64,000 nucleotides of DNA from Salinarchaeum laminariae (GCF_023204835.1 NZ_CP096270.1:806001-870000), one strand, 5' to 3'. Positions 8,180 through 16,956 are shown, counted from the stretch's first letter. The notes: generated by a model not told the origin, from the letters alone. A program made the numbers and translations.

Positions 8180-8773
8180 GTGACCCAGTGGGTCGAGGAC
8201 GTCGAAGGGGGCCGCCAGCGCGGGCTTCGCGGGCTCGCACTCGCGTGGGTAGAGATCATCGTTCGGCCGCGGACGTTCTTCGAAGAGGGCGTCGCGCCCG
8301 GCGATCAGGGGCCGGGACTGACGTTTGCGATCGCCGTCGTACTCCTCTCCCAGGCGACACGCTTTGCAGTGGGAACGGACGGCTACACAGTTCTCGGCGG
8401 ACAGCCGCTCCTCTCGGGTGCGTTCTGGCTCGCGGCAGTGGCCGTGCTCGTCGCGCCGGTCGCCCTGCACGTAACCGCGGCGCTCCAGACGCTCCTGCTC
8501 GCAGCGGGCACCGACGAGCGTGGTGGCGTTAGCGAGACTGTGCAGGTCCTCGCGTACGCGAGCGCGCCCTGCGTGGCAGTCGGCGTGCCCATTCCGCCGA
8601 TGCAAGTCGCGGTCGCGGCGTGGGCCTGCGGGCTGTACGTCCTCGGACTCTCGACTGTCCACGAACTCCATCCTGCCCGAGCAGCGGTGCTTGGCGCGGT
8701 GCCAGCCGTCGTAGCCTACGGCTACGGATTTCGGGCCGTCGGCGCGCTTCGCGCGTTGCTCGTCGGCTCGTGA
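8180..8773 (+). CDS. Yip1-like multi-pass membrane protein
   Basis: A 197-residue protein. The segment VTQWVEDVEGGRQRG-LALAWVEIIVRPRTFFEEGVAPGDQGPG near the N terminus is the recognisable start of the haloarchaeal Yip1-domain family. About five hydrophobic segments follow (LTFAIAVVLL, FWLAAVAVLVAPVAL, VLAYASAPCVAVGVPIPPMQ, VAAWACGLYVLGLS, AAVLGAVPAVVAYGY). I chose the GTG at 8180 because the upstream in-frame sequence is Arg/Ser/Pro-rich and unlike coding sequence, while GAGG precedes the GTG at a proper distance. Function unknown; Yip1-type proteins in archaea are only predicted membrane proteins. It lies downstream of arvC, 263 bp away, probably with its own promoter. Confidence 0.8.
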   Translation: MTQWVEDVEGGRQRGLRGLALAWVEIIVRPRTFFEEGVAPGDQGPGLTFAIAVVLLSQATRFAVGTDGYTVLGGQPLLSGAFWLAAVAVLVAPVALHVTAALQTLLLAAGTDERGGVSETVQVLAYASAPCVAVGVPIPPMQVAVAAWACGLYVLGLSTVHELHPARAAVLGAVPAVVAYGYGFRAVGALRALLVGS

Positions 8774-8999
8774 AGGCCCTGAAAACGTCGGCGTGGTAGA
8801 GGCCACCAAATCGCACGACTGCGGCGGTACGTTCCAGACAACGGCCGGGAAGTTACCAGGTATCGACCTATCGGCCACCGTCTAGTACCGCCCAATCGAG
8901 AGGTACGACGATCGCCGAGTAATCAGTTCAGTACTGCGGTTGAACGATTGACCCCCATTATGTGCATACGGCGTGTGGCGTGTAACCGAGTGGGATCCC

Positions 9000-9158
9000 G
9001 TGGGAGCAATCAACAGACTGAAACGGTTGGTCGGGACCGGCGCCCCCGGTGAGTACGTGTGTCGTGGGTGTGGAGCCGGCTTTGCGCTACAGCACTACAC
9101 GTGTCCCGAGTGTGGGGGATACAGCGTCGAACGACCGTCCGAATCCGTAGCCGAGTAA
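9000..9158 (+). CDS. Small zinc-ribbon protein
   Basis: A 52-residue protein with two CxxC knuckles, YVCRGCGAGF and YTCPECGGYSVER, after a basic helix (INRLKRLVGTG). It resembles short haloarchaeal rubredoxin-like or zinc-ribbon proteins. I place the start at GTG 9000 (VGAINRLKRL); a GTG at 8973 would add nine residues (MWRVTEWDP) that look less typical. Function unknown; single-ribbon proteins of this size often bind protein or nucleic acid partners. Confidence 0.7.
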   Translation: MGAINRLKRLVGTGAPGEYVCRGCGAGFALQHYTCPECGGYSVERPSESVAE

Positions 9159-9438
9159 CGCACGCCGCTGAGCGATCGTCGCGAGTCGCTGTTTGTCCGG
9201 TCTCTGTGCATTGATTGCCGCACTGAAACGACAGCAGAGAGCAGTACCGACCGCGATTCCGAGACGGCTGTCGCGGCCGACGATCTGTACTCCGACCCGC
9301 CTTCCGAGGAGTGCGCCGACCGGCCGGGACACGGATTCGAGAGAAGGAAGGGCGTGGAAACCGACCGTCTCGCGTCGCTACACGGGAATCACGGCAACGC
9401 AAAAAACGACTGGCTGGAAACCGATCCAGCGCTCTACG

Positions 9439-9792
9439 TCAGTTGTTGACGTACTGGCGCTCGAACTCCTCGTCGGTCTTCGTGAGGTAGAGAATACCCT
9501 CGATGAGGCCGGCGATGATCGGAATGCCAGTCCAGCTGAAACAGAGATAGAGAATACCCATCCCCGTCTCGTTCAGGTAGAACTTGTGGGCGCCGATGCC
9601 GCCCAGGAGGATCGCGAGGATCCCTGCTGTCGTGCGGTCCTTGGTGGAGCTTCCACCGCTGGACTTGTTGCTGACGCCACAGGACGGACAGATCTCCGCC
9701 TCCTTCTTCATGACTTCGCCACAGCTCGAACAGAACTTCTCGTCGGCACCAAGCTTCCGATCGTTGCCACCGTTATCGGCGTTATCTGCCAT
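9439..9792 (-). CDS. TM2 domain protein with N-terminal zinc ribbon
   Basis: A 117-residue membrane protein. A zinc ribbon (CSSCGEVMKKEAEICPSCGVSN, four Cys at 21, 24, 35, 38) is followed by a linker and a TM2 domain. The TM2 domain has two hydrophobic segments joined by the typical GGIGAHKFYLNETGMGILYL motif. TM2 proteins are widespread and their role is not established. A TTATTTATG element on the minus strand, about 27 bp before the ATG at 9792, looks like a TATA box of a leaderless gene. Confidence 0.88.
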   Translation of the reverse strand: MADNADNGGNDRKLGADEKFCSSCGEVMKKEAEICPSCGVSNKSSGGSSTKDRTTAGILAILLGGIGAHKFYLNETGMGILYLCFSWTGIPIIAGLIEGILYLTKTDEEFERQYVNN

Positions 9793-9858
9793 GAGCAGGT
9801 ATGACGCAGCCTCGCATAAATAACTGGCTGCTATCGGATAGGATTCGGTAACCGACGG

Positions 9859-10302
9859 CTACCGGCGTCTTCGCTCACGAATTACAAGCAAAACCGCGGC
9901 GGCCGCTCCGTAGCAAAATCCGACGAGGAGCACTCGCAGATCGCCGTCGAAGAGTCGGACGGCGCCAACGCCGTAGGCGTAGCCCAGCAGGAGACCGGTC
10001 GCGGTGCGAACCGCGTTGTATCCGCGTCGCGGGGTGAACCGCGTCGCAGTCCACTCGAGCAGGGCGGGCAGCGGGAAGAGGGCAACCAGGAGGAGCGACG
10101 CGAACGAGCCGCCACCCAGGAGTCCAGCGAGGAGCCCGGCAGCGATTCCCGGATAGACACCCGTACACCTGGCACAGAGCCGCGCCCGCCGGCCGACGAT
10201 CTCGACGAGGTACGTCCGATAGTGGTCGTGAGGCTCGTGGTGAGAGAGGAGATACTGCCGAGTCTCCGCGAGGCCCGAGCGGAACTCCGACCAGTCGACC
10301 AT
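9859..10302 (-). CDS. DUF2085 family membrane protein
   Basis: A 147-residue protein. The N-terminal part (LSHHEPHDHYRTYLVEIVGRRARLCARCTGVYPG) carries the Cys-x2-Cys-x-G-x-Y motif typical of DUF2085, together with several histidines. About four transmembrane helices follow, and the protein ends in RERRRR. The family function is unknown; the Cys/His set suggests metal or haem binding (inference). The ATG at 10302 was chosen because it begins the conserved MVDWSEFRSGL block. It is divergent from the helicase gene with a 102-bp shared promoter region. Confidence 0.8.
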   Translation of the reverse strand: MVDWSEFRSGLAETRQYLLSHHEPHDHYRTYLVEIVGRRARLCARCTGVYPGIAAGLLAGLLGGGSFASLLLVALFPLPALLEWTATRFTPRRGYNAVRTATGLLLGYAYGVGAVRLFDGDLRVLLVGFCYGAAAAVLLVIRERRRR

Positions 10303-10404
10303 GCAGTTGGAGAAAACGACCCCCAACGGGTAGGTGTTGCTCTCGCGGCCCAGCCGACCGCCGACTCCACAGCCCTTTACCCGATCGGGCGCCCACCCAG
10401 TTGC

Positions 10405-12900
10405 ATGACGGAGTCGTCGGACTGGGAGACGATTTTCGGGCACGATACGCCCTACGAGCCCCAGGTCGACGGTATCGAGACCGCACTCGACACCGCGCGC
10501 GATGGCGGGTATCTCGCACTGGAGGGCGCCTGCGGAACGGGCAAGACGATGCTCGCACTCACTGCAGGCCTCCATCTCGTTCGCGACGAGTCGAGCGAGT
10601 TCGAGCGTGTGGTCGTCCTCACGAGCGTCAAACAACAGCTCCGGCAGTTCGAGCAGGACCTCCGACTGATCAACGACGAGCTTCCCGAGAAGTGGCGGCC
10701 GTTCTCGGGGCTCACCCTCGTCGGCAAAGCGGACGTCTGTCCGTACAGCCGCGAACGCGCCGGCGGCATCGACGAAGAGAACGTCTACGACCGCTGTGAG
10801 GGGCTCCGGGACCGCACCCGGGCGTTGACGGGCGAGGACGGAGAGACCTCCGCGAGCCAGCTTGTCAGCGCGGCACGACGCCAGCAGATCGGCCTCGACG
10901 ACGGTGGTGGCGCCGGGGCGGCGTCCTACCTCGAAACGGCCGGCGAGCCGGCACCGTATCCCAGGGAGCTCCCGGAGCACCAGGACGAGGTCGAGTACTG
11001 CCCATTCTACGCGCAGTTCCTCGACGAGCTGCCCGAGGACGGCGAGCCCGCAGAGGCGATTCCCTTCGAGTACGACGAACGCGGTCTCATGGACACCGAG
11101 GATCTGGTCGGCCTCTCCGTCGAGCACGGCACCTGCCCGCACTCGATGATGGGCGCGCTGCTGGATCGCGTCGAGGTCGTCCTCGGAAACTACTACCACG
11201 CGTTCGATCCGACGACGGCGTCGGCGTTCACCGCCCCGCTACTCGACGACGAGACGTTCGTGATCTGCGACGAAGCCCACATGCTCGAACCCCGCGTCCG
11301 CGATCTCGTCTCCGATGGCGTGGCCGACGCGACGCTTCGCGACGCGGAGGCAGAACTGACGCGCGTCATCGAGCCGTTGCGAGAGGGACGCACCGAAGGG
11401 GGTGCCGACGAGCAGCTCGTGCGGACCGAACTCGCGTCGGTCGATCTCACCCGCTCGGACCTCGAGTCCGTCCGCTCCTTCGTCCGCGATCTTCGGGAAT
11501 CACTCGATCGAAGAGTCGTCGACTACCTCAACCGCGAGCACTCCGGCTGGCGGGATTCACTCGAGGGGCTCCCCGACGAGGAGATCCCGCTCCGGCCGCC
11601 GGAGTCGCCACAGGTCGACGAGATCACGGAGTGGGCCAGCCGCAACGGCCACGGCGAGGCGTGGCACCGCGCCGAGGCCGTCGGCGCGTTCGTCGGCCGA
11701 CTGCTCGACGAGCACGAGGACGAGGAGCGCGAGCGCGCGGCGCCAGCCGCTGGACGGACACTGGCCGCGTGGGCGCGCTGTGACCACGAGCACTACTTCC
11801 GCTCGCTCGCGCTCGACCGGACCTGGGACGCCACGCACCCGCCCGAATCCTGGCGCCGTGCGTACAACGGCCGACTGAATCTCCACAACTGCGTCCCCGG
11901 CGACGCGATCGGCGACCGGCTCGCGGACTTCGGCGGCGGCGTGTTGATGAGCGCGACCCTCGCGCCGCTGGACGTTTTCGCGGAGGTCTCGGGACTGGAA
12001 CACCTTCAGGCGGAGTACGACCGCCCCGTCGAGACGCGGCAGTTCGGCCTCGAGTTCCCGGTGGAGAACCGCGAGAGCTTCGCTGTCGCTGCACCGAAGT
12101 TCACCTACGACAACCGAGGACCGCCACCGTCGGGCGGTGGGCTCGGGGGGCCCTCCGATGGTGCGGCCCCTGAGGCTGCCAGCGACGGCGGCCGCTCCAG
12201 CAGCGGTGCCGGCGCAGAACGGACCAGCGGTGGCGGTGACGCCGGCAGTGACGGTGGCCATCCCGGCGTCGGTGACGAAGGCACCCGGGCCGTCAGACGA
12301 TCCTATCTCGACGCGATGGCGACGGTCGCCGGCGCGCCGGGGAACGTCCTCGTCGGGATGCCGAGCTACGCCGAAGCGGAGTGGGCCGCGGCGGCGCTCG
12401 ACGGCGACCAGCGCGTCGACAAGCAGATTCTGCTCGACGAATCCAGCGCCGACGCAGCGACGCAGGCGCTCAAAGACGAGTTCTTCGCCGGCGAGCCCAA
12501 GGTGCTCGTGACCAGTCTGCGCGGGACCCTCACGGAGGGCGTCGACTACCGCGGCGACCGGCTGTCGGCGGCGGTCGTCTGTGGCGTCCCGATCGTCGAC
12601 ACCTCCAGCCCCCGGACGCGAGCGATCCGGGCGTCCTACGACCGTGCGTTCGGCGGTGGCGAGCGGTCGGTCGGCTTCGAGTACTCGCTGACCATTCCCG
12701 CCGTTCGGAAGGCCCGGCAGGCGATCGGTCGGGTGATCCGCGGGCCGGAGGAGGTCGGCGTCCGGGTGTTCGTCGACGAGCGCTACGCCCGCGAGGACTG
12801 GGATAGCGTCCGGCAGTATCTCCCCGCCGAGTTCGACGCCGTCTCGCCGGACATGCTCGAGTACGGACTGGAGCGGTTCTGGGACCGCCACGGCCGGTGA
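10405..12900 (+). CDS. XPD/Rad3/DinG-type ATP-dependent DNA helicase
   Basis: An 831-residue superfamily 2 helicase. Motif I is EGACGTGKTML (about 45), motif II is VICDEAHMLE. Four cysteines in CPYS, YDRCEG, EYCPFY and GTCPHSM are spaced like the iron-sulfur cluster domain of XPD. Motif V/VI region near the C terminus reads LTEGVDYRGDRLSAAVV and AIGRVIRGPEEVGV. A Gly/Ser-rich insertion of about 55 residues (about 575-630) separates the two motor halves. It would unwind DNA 5'-3' in repair; the exact pathway in haloarchaea is unclear. Start at the ATG of MTESSDWETIFGHDTPYEPQ, which matches the family start. Confidence 0.93.
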   Translation: MTESSDWETIFGHDTPYEPQVDGIETALDTARDGGYLALEGACGTGKTMLALTAGLHLVRDESSEFERVVVLTSVKQQLRQFEQDLRLINDELPEKWRPFSGLTLVGKADVCPYSRERAGGIDEENVYDRCEGLRDRTRALTGEDGETSASQLVSAARRQQIGLDDGGGAGAASYLETAGEPAPYPRELPEHQDEVEYCPFYAQFLDELPEDGEPAEAIPFEYDERGLMDTEDLVGLSVEHGTCPHSMMGALLDRVEVVLGNYYHAFDPTTASAFTAPLLDDETFVICDEAHMLEPRVRDLVSDGVADATLRDAEAELTRVIEPLREGRTEGGADEQLVRTELASVDLTRSDLESVRSFVRDLRESLDRRVVDYLNREHSGWRDSLEGLPDEEIPLRPPESPQVDEITEWASRNGHGEAWHRAEAVGAFVGRLLDEHEDEERERAAPAAGRTLAAWARCDHEHYFRSLALDRTWDATHPPESWRRAYNGRLNLHNCVPGDAIGDRLADFGGGVLMSATLAPLDVFAEVSGLEHLQAEYDRPVETRQFGLEFPVENRESFAVAAPKFTYDNRGPPPSGGGLGGPSDGAAPEAASDGGRSSSGAGAERTSGGGDAGSDGGHPGVGDEGTRAVRRSYLDAMATVAGAPGNVLVGMPSYAEAEWAAAALDGDQRVDKQILLDESSADAATQALKDEFFAGEPKVLVTSLRGTLTEGVDYRGDRLSAAVVCGVPIVDTSSPRTRAIRASYDRAFGGGERSVGFEYSLTIPAVRKARQAIGRVIRGPEEVGVRVFVDERYAREDWDSVRQYLPAEFDAVSPDMLEYGLERFWDRHGR

Positions 12901-12939
12901 GGCCAGCGAGATCGCCTCTGCGTGCTGATCGAGGACCTC

Positions 12940-12979
12940 CGAACCCCTTCGTTTCGACTGGAGATGTGAAACTGGTTCG
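12940..12979. repeat. ORB-like element inside a longer inverted repeat
   Basis: On the minus strand 12943-12963 reads CTCCAGTCGAAACGAAGGGG plus T, a close match to the ORBs beside orc1. It lies within a larger inverted repeat with arms CGAACC (12940-12945) and GGTTCG (12974-12979). It sits between the helicase and permease genes, far from any orc gene. Confidence 0.55.
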
Positions 12980-13040
12980 ATAGGTATCCTCCTGCGGTCG
13001 GGGGAACACGTTTTTGCCGAATGCGGCTCTCTCCCCACCA

Positions 13041-14042
13041 GTGCGCCGGAGAACCGGACTGGCAGTGTTGCTCGTCGCGACCGCGTTGCTCGCGGTCGTG
13101 GTTCTGCAGGCCGTGTTGGCGACCAGCTTCCTCGCGTTGACCGTGGTCGTCGTCGTTCGACCGCTGTACCACTGGCTCGTCGATCGGGGCGTCCAGCGCC
13201 ACCTTGCCAGCGCGATCACCACGATTTGCGTGTTCCTCGGGGTCGTCGCCCTCGCTGCGCCGATCGGCTACATCCTCTACCAGCGGCGAGAGCAGGTCAT
13301 CACCGTGGTCGAGGACCTGCCCGACGAGCTGCCCATCGACGTTGGCGGCGTCGAGTACACCATCGAGACCGCAGACGTCCGGGCGTACCTGGTCGACTAC
13401 GTCTCGGACGTCGCGCTCCGGCTGGTCGCGAGTACGCCGGATCTCGCACTTCACCTGACGCTGTTCACCGTGGTCATCTTCGGCGTCTTGCTCGGCCAGC
13501 GCCGCGTCGGCGCGGCGATCGACGCGCTCGTTCCACCGGACTACCAGGACGTCTACGATGCGATCGCGGAACGGACCGAACACACCCTGCAGGCGATCTA
13601 CGTCCTCCAGCTCGCCACCGGGGTCGCCACGTCCATCATCGCGATTCCGGTCTTCTACCTGCTGGGGTACGAGTACTTTCTCACGCTGGCGATCATCAGT
13701 GGCATCCTGCAGTTCGTGCCGATCGTCGGCCCGAGCGTGGTGTTGCTCGCGTTGGCGGGCTATCACGTCTCCGTCGGAGAGATCGCCGCCGCGGCTGCCG
13801 TCCTGTCGGTCGGTGGTGTCCTGATCGCGATCTTGCCCGATGCCGTCGTGCGACCGTATCTCGCCCGTGCATCGGCCGACATGCCCGCGACGCTCTATCT
13901 CGTCGGGTTCATCGGCGGACTGCTGAGTCTCGGACCGGTCGGGATCGTCGCTGGGCCACTCGCCGTCGCCCTGCTCTCCGAAGCCGTCGAACTGCTCGGC
14001 TCGGAGATGCAGAACGGACGGCAAGAACAGCTCCCGGAGTAA
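13041..14042 (+). CDS. AI-2E family permease
   Basis: A 333-residue polytopic membrane protein. The pattern of eight or so helices and the C-terminal block ISGILQFVPIVGPSVVLL, ILPDAVVRPYLARASADMPATLYLVGFIGGLLSLGPVGIVAGPLAVAL (read in parts) is the AI-2E/PerM signature. Bacterial relatives export the signal AI-2 or act as sodium/proton antiporters; the substrate here is unknown. A soluble segment of about 70 residues (about 85-150) follows the second helix pair, as usual. I chose GTG 13041 (VRRRTGLAVLL) over an earlier TTG at 13014 because it starts just before the first helix. Confidence 0.88.
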   Translation: MRRRTGLAVLLVATALLAVVVLQAVLATSFLALTVVVVVRPLYHWLVDRGVQRHLASAITTICVFLGVVALAAPIGYILYQRREQVITVVEDLPDELPIDVGGVEYTIETADVRAYLVDYVSDVALRLVASTPDLALHLTLFTVVIFGVLLGQRRVGAAIDALVPPDYQDVYDAIAERTEHTLQAIYVLQLATGVATSIIAIPVFYLLGYEYFLTLAIISGILQFVPIVGPSVVLLALAGYHVSVGEIAAAAAVLSVGGVLIAILPDAVVRPYLARASADMPATLYLVGFIGGLLSLGPVGIVAGPLAVALLSEAVELLGSEMQNGRQEQLPE

Positions 14043-14082
14043 CCGCCCTCGGGAATGCCGCGGGCAGCCACCGGCGATCCGT

Positions 14083-15249
14083 TCAGGATCGGAGCACGTT
14101 CAGGACGTCCGGCGCCTCGTACACCTTGTTACGCTGCTTGCCAGTGGTCTCCGTGACGATCCCTTCGGCTTCGAGCGCCTCGATCGCGTCGTACACCGCC
14201 GGCTTCGATCGACCCGTCGCCTCGACGGCGCGGGGACCCGTCAGGTAGGGCTGCTCGAAGACGTAGTCGACCAGCTCTCTCGCGACCGGAGAGGACGGGA
14301 ACAGCGAGCGGTACTCCTCACGAAGGTCGGTGAGCTCGACGCCGCAGTCGTGGGCGTCGATCGCCTGCTCGGCGATGGCGTCGAGGACGAACGTGCACCA
14401 GCCCTCCCAGTCGCCCTCGCGGCTCACCGCGAGCAGCCGGTCGCGATACTCCTCGCCGTGGCGTTTGAAGTACGCGCTGAGGTAGAGATAGGGACCGGGC
14501 AGCAGGCCGGCGTCGTAGAGCTGGAGCATCATCAACAGTCGACCGAGCCGGCCGTTACCGTCCCGGAACGGATGGATCGCCTCGAACTGGTAGTGCGCGA
14601 TCGCGACGTCGACGACCGGCGGGTACTCGCCGCGCTCGACGTAGGCCAGCAGCTGGTCGAGCAGGATCTCGACGACGGCCGGGCTCGCGGGAATGAACGC
14701 GGCCTCCTCGGGCGAGCCGTCCGGCGACCCGATGTACACCGGCACGTCGCGGAGCTGTCCGGGTGCGTCTTCTTCGCCCCGCACGCCCCCGAGGAGTCGC
14801 TCGTGCAGCTCTCTGATGAGTGCGAGGTCGATCGATCCGCCGTCACGTTCCCCGCGGCCGTCGGCCACGCCATCGAGATGGTCGAAGCCGGCCGAGATCG
14901 CGTCGACGTAGTTGTAGGCTTCCCGGACGTCGGCCATCTCCGCGGCGGAGCGCTCGGGCTCGGCGTCGACCTCGTGCTGGTAGATGTCGGAGATGGTGAC
15001 GTTCGTCCCCTCGACCTGGGAGCTCATCGCCGCCTCGCGGTGGACGAAGGGCGCGATCAGGAGGGTAGGGTTCTCGAGGTCGCGGTAGAGGGTGGCGAGC
15101 CGGCCCAGCGCGTACTGGGCGTCGCCGTACACGTCGAAGAGGTCGTCCGTGTAGGTTAGATCGGGCGGGAGCGTCGGCGGGCGGTGGCAGGCCAGGCCCT
15201 CGTAGTCGTCGAATGAGCCCGGCCCGTTGGCGAAGTCGGCGACGTCCAT
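14083..15249 (-). CDS. Fic family AMP-transferase-like protein with C-terminal winged helix (Fic1)
   Basis: A 388-residue protein. The Fic active-site loop HPFRDGNGRLGR (226-237) is complete, with the catalytic His226, so transfer of AMP from ATP to a target hydroxyl is expected. An N-terminal inhibitory motif of the form S-x3-E-G (SSQVEG, 76-81) should keep it auto-inhibited (class II Fic). The last about 65 residues (ELVDYVFEQPYLTGPRAVEATGRSKPAVYDAIEALEAEGIV) form a winged helix, suggesting DNA binding. It is divergent from a second Fic gene across a 558-bp gap. A promoter palindrome lies at 15280-15296. Targets are unknown. Confidence 0.93.
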   Translation of the reverse strand: MDVADFANGPGSFDDYEGLACHRPPTLPPDLTYTDDLFDVYGDAQYALGRLATLYRDLENPTLLIAPFVHREAAMSSQVEGTNVTISDIYQHEVDAEPERSAAEMADVREAYNYVDAISAGFDHLDGVADGRGERDGGSIDLALIRELHERLLGGVRGEEDAPGQLRDVPVYIGSPDGSPEEAAFIPASPAVVEILLDQLLAYVERGEYPPVVDVAIAHYQFEAIHPFRDGNGRLGRLLMMLQLYDAGLLPGPYLYLSAYFKRHGEEYRDRLLAVSREGDWEGWCTFVLDAIAEQAIDAHDCGVELTDLREEYRSLFPSSPVARELVDYVFEQPYLTGPRAVEATGRSKPAVYDAIEALEAEGIVTETTGKQRNKVYEAPDVLNVLRS

Positions 15250-15279
15250 GGTGAACTATGAGTGGATCGCGACCCACTT

Positions 15280-15296
15280 TAGGATAACTATTCCTA
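15280..15296. promoter_or_regulatory. Palindrome in the fic1 promoter
   Basis: TAGGA-N7-TCCTA lies 31-47 bp upstream of the Fic1 ATG (minus strand), overlapping the expected TATA region. It is a candidate operator or the promoter element itself. Confidence 0.45.
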
Positions 15297-15465
15297 ATTT
15301 TCTAACTTAGAGGCGAAGTATTGTCGCAGTAGTACTCGAAAAAGAGGAAGCGCTATCTGAAGCGCGGGAGTGTTCGGCACAGCTTGGACCCACCAACCAC
15401 CGTCGTTTTGCTTAGCGACAGACTCCTCGTGACGTTCAATAAGTATGCAGCGATCCAAGTGGAAG

Positions 15466-15525
15466 CTAACGCAAATTACGACGTTGATTTTTGCGTTAGT
15501 ACTGCTTGCCTTGCGGTAAGCACAA
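15466..15525 (+). promoter_or_regulatory. Operator/promoter module, upstream copy
   Basis: CTAACGCAAA (15466-15475), 14 bp, TTTGCGTTAG (15490-15499), 16 bp, GTAAGCACAA (15516-15525). The two arms are perfect inverted repeats. Element order and all spacings are the same as in the copy directly before fic2. In this copy the position of the fic2 start codon reads ACT, so no gene starts here now. Confidence 0.7.
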
Positions 15526-15748
15526 CTCACCACAATACGCTTGGAGCGATATTTACCTATCTCGAACCTGTATCCTCGCCGCCACGCTGCCGTTTCGATA
15601 CAGCCGCCGTCCTCAGCGCCAGTACGTCAAGAAGGATCGCCTCAATTCTGCGAACGGCGCCACGGTGTCCGACAAACCGCTCCCCGTGTTTTGGTTAGCA
15701 AGCGCTGGCAGTAGTTGTTCGACAAGAAACCATCGATCGACACCACAC

Positions 15749-15808
15749 CTAACGCAAATTTTTGCCCAGATATTTGTGTTAGCAGTTAATTGGTGGTAGT
15801 AAGCACAA
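15749..15808 (+). promoter_or_regulatory. Operator/promoter module of fic2
   Basis: CTAACGCAAA (15749-15758), 14 bp, TTTGTGTTAG (15773-15782), 16 bp, GTAAGCACAA (15799-15808), whose last A is the first base of the Fic2 ATG. The right arm covers positions -35 to -26, where a TATA box would be, so a protein bound to both arms should block transcription. The arms match at 9 of 10 positions. Confidence 0.7.
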
Positions 15809-16956
15809 TGCCTCGCGACACGCTTCCGGAGGAGGCTCCCGGATCGTACGTTCCGTACGGCTCCAGATCGTACTATCGCCCGGATCCGCTACCGCCGGCG
15901 AAGGAATTGGATTTCGATGCCGATTTCCAGGCAAGTCTTCAAGATGCGATCTTTGAACTCGGCCGCCTCGACGGTATCGGTGAAGAGAGTGACACGAGTC
16001 CGCTCGTGTACACAACGATGGTTCGCCGAGAAGCAGTGGAGTCGATACTGATCGAAGGCGGCGATATCGACATCGAGGAGGTGTTCCGACCGGCGGAGAT
16101 CGAGTCGAATACCGTCTCCGAAAAAGACGTCAAAGAGGCACTGAACTACGAAGAGGCGATCCGGAAGGGTGCTGACGACGTCAGTGCGACGGGCACCATA
16201 TCGCTCGACCTGCTAAAGCGGCTTCACGCCATCCTCCTCGATGGCGTTCGTGATGAGTGTGACAATCCCGGCACGTTTCGAGCCAAGCCAGTCCATATCC
16301 CTCCGCCAGAGCCGTCGATGGAGTCATTCATACCTCCATCCGCGAACGCGATCCCGGAGCTGATGGAGAATCTCGAACAGTACATCGATGCCAGCACCGA
16401 GGCTCACGATCTGGTGGCGCTAGGGATCACACACTATCAGTTCGAGACGATTCACCCGTTCGGCGATGGCAACGGACGCCTGGGGCGAGTATTGATCACG
16501 TTGCAACTAATTCAGCAGGGCTATCTCAAGAAGCCCTACCTCTATCCGAGCGCCTACTTCAACGAACACAAGACGACGTACGTCAAAAAGATGCGGGCAG
16601 TTAGCGAGTCGGGTGCATGGGAATCCTGGCTCGCGTTCTTCATGGACGGCATTCGCCAGCAAGCGGCCGATGCAGTTGCCCGGACTGAGCGGCTCCGGAC
16701 GCTACGACGCGAGTACGAACGCGACTACGGACACGAAAAAACGGCGACAGACCGACTGGCGATGCGACTATTTCAAAAACCGTATCTCACGACAAAGGAC
16801 GCGGTGGAACTCCTCGACGTATCCGATCAAACTGCGAGAAACGCGATCTCCGAACTCGAAGCTTCGAACGTGCTGGAAGAAACGACCGGGAAAGAGCGCT
16901 ATCGAGAGTACAAAGCCGTGGATATCTTCGATATTCTGAACGAGTCGTTCGATTGA
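15808..16956 (+). CDS. Fic family protein with C-terminal winged helix (Fic2)
   Basis: A 382-residue paralogue of Fic1. It carries the full Fic loop HPFGDGNGRLGR (216-227), the inhibitory motif S-x3-E-G (SILIEG, 79-84) and a C-terminal winged helix (RLFQKPYLTTKDAVELLDVSDQTARNAISELE, then VLEETTGKERYREY). It is richer in Lys, Ile and Asn than its neighbours and its codons are less GC-biased, which hints at acquisition by transfer. The start is the ATG at 15808; an earlier TTG would put the operator inside the gene. The winged helix may bind the gene's own inverted-repeat operator (inference). Predicted activity: AMPylation or related modification, target unknown. Confidence 0.93.
   Translation: MPRDTLPEEAPGSYVPYGSRSYYRPDPLPPAKELDFDADFQASLQDAIFELGRLDGIGEESDTSPLVYTTMVRREAVESILIEGGDIDIEEVFRPAEIESNTVSEKDVKEALNYEEAIRKGADDVSATGTISLDLLKRLHAILLDGVRDECDNPGTFRAKPVHIPPPEPSMESFIPPSANAIPELMENLEQYIDASTEAHDLVALGITHYQFETIHPFGDGNGRLGRVLITLQLIQQGYLKKPYLYPSAYFNEHKTTYVKKMRAVSESGAWESWLAFFMDGIRQQAADAVARTERLRTLRREYERDYGHEKTATDRLAMRLFQKPYLTTKDAVELLDVSDQTARNAISELEASNVLEETTGKERYREYKAVDIFDILNESFD

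Larger units (their letters stand above)
15250..15807. other. AT-rich 558-bp region between the two fic genes
   Basis: No convincing gene. It carries the fic1 promoter with two small palindromes (15280-15296 and TCTAA-C-TTAGA at 15301-15311) and two copies of a 60-bp operator/promoter module (15466-15525, 15749-15808). Short open frames inside (for example minus 15294-15533) are Cys- and Ser-rich, unlike haloarchaeal proteins. The stretch 15526-15748 between the two modules may be what is left of a decayed gene that once followed the first module. Confidence 0.6.

Noticed and set aside
9087..9332. Minus-strand frame with a hydrophobic stretch (VGVQIVGRDSRLGIAVG)
   Set aside because: It overlaps the zinc-ribbon gene at 9000-9158 and lacks a clear promoter; it might be a small membrane protein, but I cannot support it.
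15294..15799. Several 75-100 residue frames between the fic genes
   Set aside because: Compositions are Cys/Ser/His-rich and unlike haloarchaeal proteins; operators and promoter palindromes fall inside them.
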